From: Marinobacter salinexigens
GTDB lineage: Bacteria; Pseudomonadota; Gammaproteobacteria; Pseudomonadales; Oleiphilaceae
Length of the DNA stretch: 64,000 bases
Reading direction: 5' to 3'
NCBI RefSeq assembly: GCF_008370345.1
Contig: NZ_VTUU01000003.1
Span: 310,001-374,000 of the forward strand
In this document: piece by piece, positions 62,059-64,000 of the stretch
Position numbering within the stretch: the stretch's first letter is position 1
Layout: the number at the start of each line of letters is the position of its first letter
Notes under the pieces: generated by a model
The model's database searches: none
Told to the model about the DNA's origin: nothing
What the model saw: only the letters and a program-made list of their open reading frames with translations
Position numbers and translations under genes: made by a program

Positions 62059-63114
62059 TCAGCTCGCTCCGCTTACGCCGGCATCAGCAAAACTGGCCAT
62101 GCCGTTGTGCAGGACGCAGGCGGATCTGAGCAGTGGGACTGCCGTTGCTGCCCCGCTGCCTTCGCCCAGACGCATGCCAAGATCCAGCAGGGGATCGGCG
62201 GCGAGAGCATCCAGTACCAAGCGGTGCCCGGGCTCAGCAGAGCGGTGGCTGAAATGCAGCCAGTCCCGCAAGGCAGGTTGTTGTCTGACGCCGATCAGGG
62301 CCGCGACAGAAACGATATAGCCGTCGACCAGCACAGGAATGCCCCGGGCTGCGGCACCGAGGAACGCTCCGGTCAGGGCCGCAATCTCAAAACCACCGAG
62401 GGACGCCAACAGGGCCAGAGGAGAGCGATCGCTGCCGTGGCGAATCAGTGCCTGCTCAATGACCTGTGCCTTGTGGGTCACGCCTTCCCTGTTCAGACCG
62501 GTGCCGGGGCCCGCCAGTTGTTCCGGTCGCTGGTCCAGTAGTAGGCAGGCCAGGGCGGCCGCGCTGGTGGTGTTGCCTATGCCCATATCGCCACCGATGA
62601 AAAGCTGGGCGCCGTTCTGCGCTGCCCGTTCGGCGGCCCGGTCACCGGCATCCAGGGCCGCAGCGACCTGTTGTTCGTTCATGGCGGGCTCACTGGCGAG
62701 ATTTCCTGTGGCCGGCGCAATGTACTCATCAATTACCCCGGCAAGCCCCTGAGGGACGTCACCGACAGTCCCGAGGTTGACGACTTCGAGGTTGGCATTG
62801 AGCTGCTTCGCCAGCACACTGATGGCCGCGCCGCCGTGTGCAAAGTTGGCGATCATCTGGGCGGTGACCGCCTGAGGGAAGGCTGAAATGCCCTCGCTGC
62901 AAACGCCATGATCCCCGGCAAACACGGAAATATGAACCTTATCCACAGCTGGAGTCTGGCTACGCTGCTGGGCGCTCAGGGCGATTGCCAGCTCTTCCAG
63001 TCTCCCCAGGGAGCCCGGAGGCTTGGTCAGCACACCCTGTCGGGTGCGGGCCAGTTCGGCAAACTTGTGGTCGGGTTGATCAATGGCAGAGGTCCAGCAG
63101 GCTGGTAGATTCAT
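62059..63114 (-). CDS. cobT: Nicotinate-nucleotide:dimethylbenzimidazole phosphoribosyltransferase
   Basis: A 351-residue enzyme at the start I choose (63114, 'MNLPACWTSAIDQPDHKFA'), matching the family length; a longer frame runs to 63231 without a better site. 'LTKPPGSLGRLEELAIALSA' , 'VFAGDHGVCSEGISAFPQAV', 'GDMGIGNTTSAAAL' and 'HRSAEPGHR' with a Glu near the C-terminus (general base) are the family motifs. It makes alpha-ribazole phosphate from nicotinate mononucleotide and dimethylbenzimidazole. First gene of cobT-cobC; divergent from cobD. Confidence 0.94.
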   Translation of the reverse strand: MNLPACWTSAIDQPDHKFAELARTRQGVLTKPPGSLGRLEELAIALSAQQRSQTPAVDKVHISVFAGDHGVCSEGISAFPQAVTAQMIANFAHGGAAISVLAKQLNANLEVVNLGTVGDVPQGLAGVIDEYIAPATGNLASEPAMNEQQVAAALDAGDRAAERAAQNGAQLFIGGDMGIGNTTSAAALACLLLDQRPEQLAGPGTGLNREGVTHKAQVIEQALIRHGSDRSPLALLASLGGFEIAALTGAFLGAAARGIPVLVDGYIVSVAALIGVRQQPALRDWLHFSHRSAEPGHRLVLDALAADPLLDLGMRLGEGSGAATAVPLLRSACVLHNGMASFADAGVSGAS

Positions 63115-63241
63115 GGTCGGGATTCCGGTCCGGGAGACAGGCGGCTGATAGTCCACCGTGGCCGAAACAGTGTCAAGGTCGGTGCCGGGTCGAGTAGACT
63201 TGGCGCTCATTGTTGGTAATGGATCAATCAAGGGGCCCGGA

Positions 63242-64000
63242 TTGGACGGTTTTTTTATCTCGGTACTGGTGTGTTTTGCGGCACTGTTGCTAGATCAGTG
63301 GGTGGGCGAGCCGTCGCGCTGGCATCCGGTGGTCGGCTTCGGGCGTATGGCCGCTGCCCTTGAACAACGCTTGAACCGGCCGCAGGGGCAGGGGATTGCT
63401 CGCGGGTTACTGGCACTGTTGATTCTGGTTGTTCCGGTATTGCTGATACTGCTTTGGCTGAACAGTTGGATGCCGGAGCCGTTGTGGTGGGTAGTTGAGT
63501 TGCTGGCTGTGTGGACAGCGTTGTCACTGCGGGGGTTGGCTGAACACGGTGGCGCCGTGGCCGAAGCCCTGAATAAAGGCGATTTGCCCCTTGCCCGAGA
63601 ACAGGTCAGCCGAATTGTCAGCCGGAATGCCCAGGCACTGGATGAGCCGGGCGTAGCGGCAGCCGCCACCGAATCCATGCTGGAGAACGGCGCCGATGCG
63701 GTATTCGCCAGCCTGTTCTGGTTTCTGGTGGCGGGGGTGCCCGGGGTAGTGCTGCATCGAATGGTGAACACCCTGGACGCCATGTGGGGTTACCGGAACA
63801 ACCGCTACCTGCGCTTTGGCCGGGTGGCTGCGCGGCTGGATGATGCGCTGAACTGGATCCCTGCACGGTTGACGGCTGCCACCTACACACTGCTGGGTAA
63901 CAGTTCCCTGGCCTGGCGCTGCTGGCGGACCCAGGCACGGAGCTGGGATAGCCCTAATGCCGGGCCGGTAATGGCCGCTGGTGCAGGTGCGCTTGGCGTT
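63242..64000 (+). CDS. cobD: Cobalamin biosynthesis protein CobD/CbiB, 3' partial
   Basis: An open frame from TTG 63242 to the end of the window, 253 codons without stop. It reads 'LDGFFISVLVCFAALLLDQ' then 'WVGEPSRWHPVVGFGRMAAA', the typical CbiB opening, and later 'VSRIVSRNAQALDEPGVAAA' then 'ATESMLENGADAVFASLFWF', the family core, with several hydrophobic segments. CobD/CbiB is an inner-membrane enzyme that joins (R)-1-amino-2-propanol phosphate to adenosylcobyric acid. AAGGGG lies upstream of the TTG; no other start is obvious, and the first codon is uncertain. The C-terminus is beyond the window. Confidence 0.9.
   Translation, partial: MDGFFISVLVCFAALLLDQWVGEPSRWHPVVGFGRMAAALEQRLNRPQGQGIARGLLALLILVVPVLLILLWLNSWMPEPLWWVVELLAVWTALSLRGLAEHGGAVAEALNKGDLPLAREQVSRIVSRNAQALDEPGVAAAATESMLENGADAVFASLFWFLVAGVPGVVLHRMVNTLDAMWGYRNNRYLRFGRVAARLDDALNWIPARLTAATYTLLGNSSLAWRCWRTQARSWDSPNAGPVMAAGAGALGV

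Noticed and set aside
1..64000. tRNA, rRNA, CRISPR array, insertion sequence or prophage genes
   Set aside because: I looked for cloverleaf-like segments, regular spaced repeats and transposase or integrase motifs across the window and found none; the only repeats are the palindromic elements reported.

Overview
The window looks like a chromosomal stretch from a marine, lipid- and acid-degrading gammaproteobacterium of the Marinobacter type. The basis is gene content (TRAP and Liv-type importers, many acyl-CoA dehydrogenases and ligases, a DcaP-like porin, an MXKDX-repeat protein, cobalamin salvage genes), a moderately GC-rich sequence and Gram-negative signal peptides and lipoboxes. The genus is inferred; no rRNA is present. 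I saw no tRNA, CRISPR array, transposase or prophage gene.

Layout. 1-7.4 kb: sensing and transport (partial CBS protein, degenerate HD-GYP protein, MATE and EamA transporters, Aer-like chemoreceptor, NSS symporter). 7.4-12.2 kb, minus strand: DctPQM TRAP importer and an acyl-CoA ligase. 12.4-26.0 kb, plus strand: a catabolic cluster of SDR, PaaI-type thioesterase, ACAD10/11-type dehydrogenase, SDR, ACAD10/11-type kinase, SurE, acyl-CoA ligase, LivHMGF plus binding protein, SDR and a PanE-like reductase. 26-29.3 kb, minus strand: class II aldolase-fold protein and a paired acyl-CoA dehydrogenase. 29.6-35.9 kb: DcaP-like porin, small exported and CBS-like proteins, a TPR/outer-membrane protein, and an ECF sigma / zinc anti-sigma / acidic exported protein operon. 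36-48.4 kb: thiolase, an unassigned membrane protein, an IclR regulator, then a five-gene operon (FadB-like, thiolase, 600-aa acyl-CoA dehydrogenase, alcohol and aldehyde dehydrogenases) facing a TetR gene. 48.6-52.4 kb: Met-rich MXKDX protein, two-component system, exported MsrAB. 52.4-60.7 kb, minus strand: exonuclease with cNMP/CBS/nucleotidyltransferase protein, then two large lipoproteins, one a beta-helix/diheme cytochrome fusion. 60.9-64 kb: cobalamin genes cobU, cobC, cobT and a cobD that runs off the window.

Main ideas. (1) The 12.4-26 kb cluster carries the two halves of animal ACAD10/ACAD11 as separate genes, which points to catabolism of hydroxy acids by phosphorylation and phosphate elimination, with its own importer, two ligases, three SDRs and an unexpected SurE phosphatase. 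(2) A Met-rich secreted protein, a two-component system and periplasmic MsrAB lie side by side and may form an envelope oxidant-defence module. (3) Two 93-nt palindromes 32 kb apart share their central 21 nt and stem ends, while an inner stem block differs with compensating changes; a third, different palindrome lies in the first cluster. (4) A GCGAAAC motif recurs in the intergenic regions of most catabolic and transport units and may be a shared operator. Start codons were moved from the longest open frame wherever a ribosome-binding site or family length favoured a shorter one.
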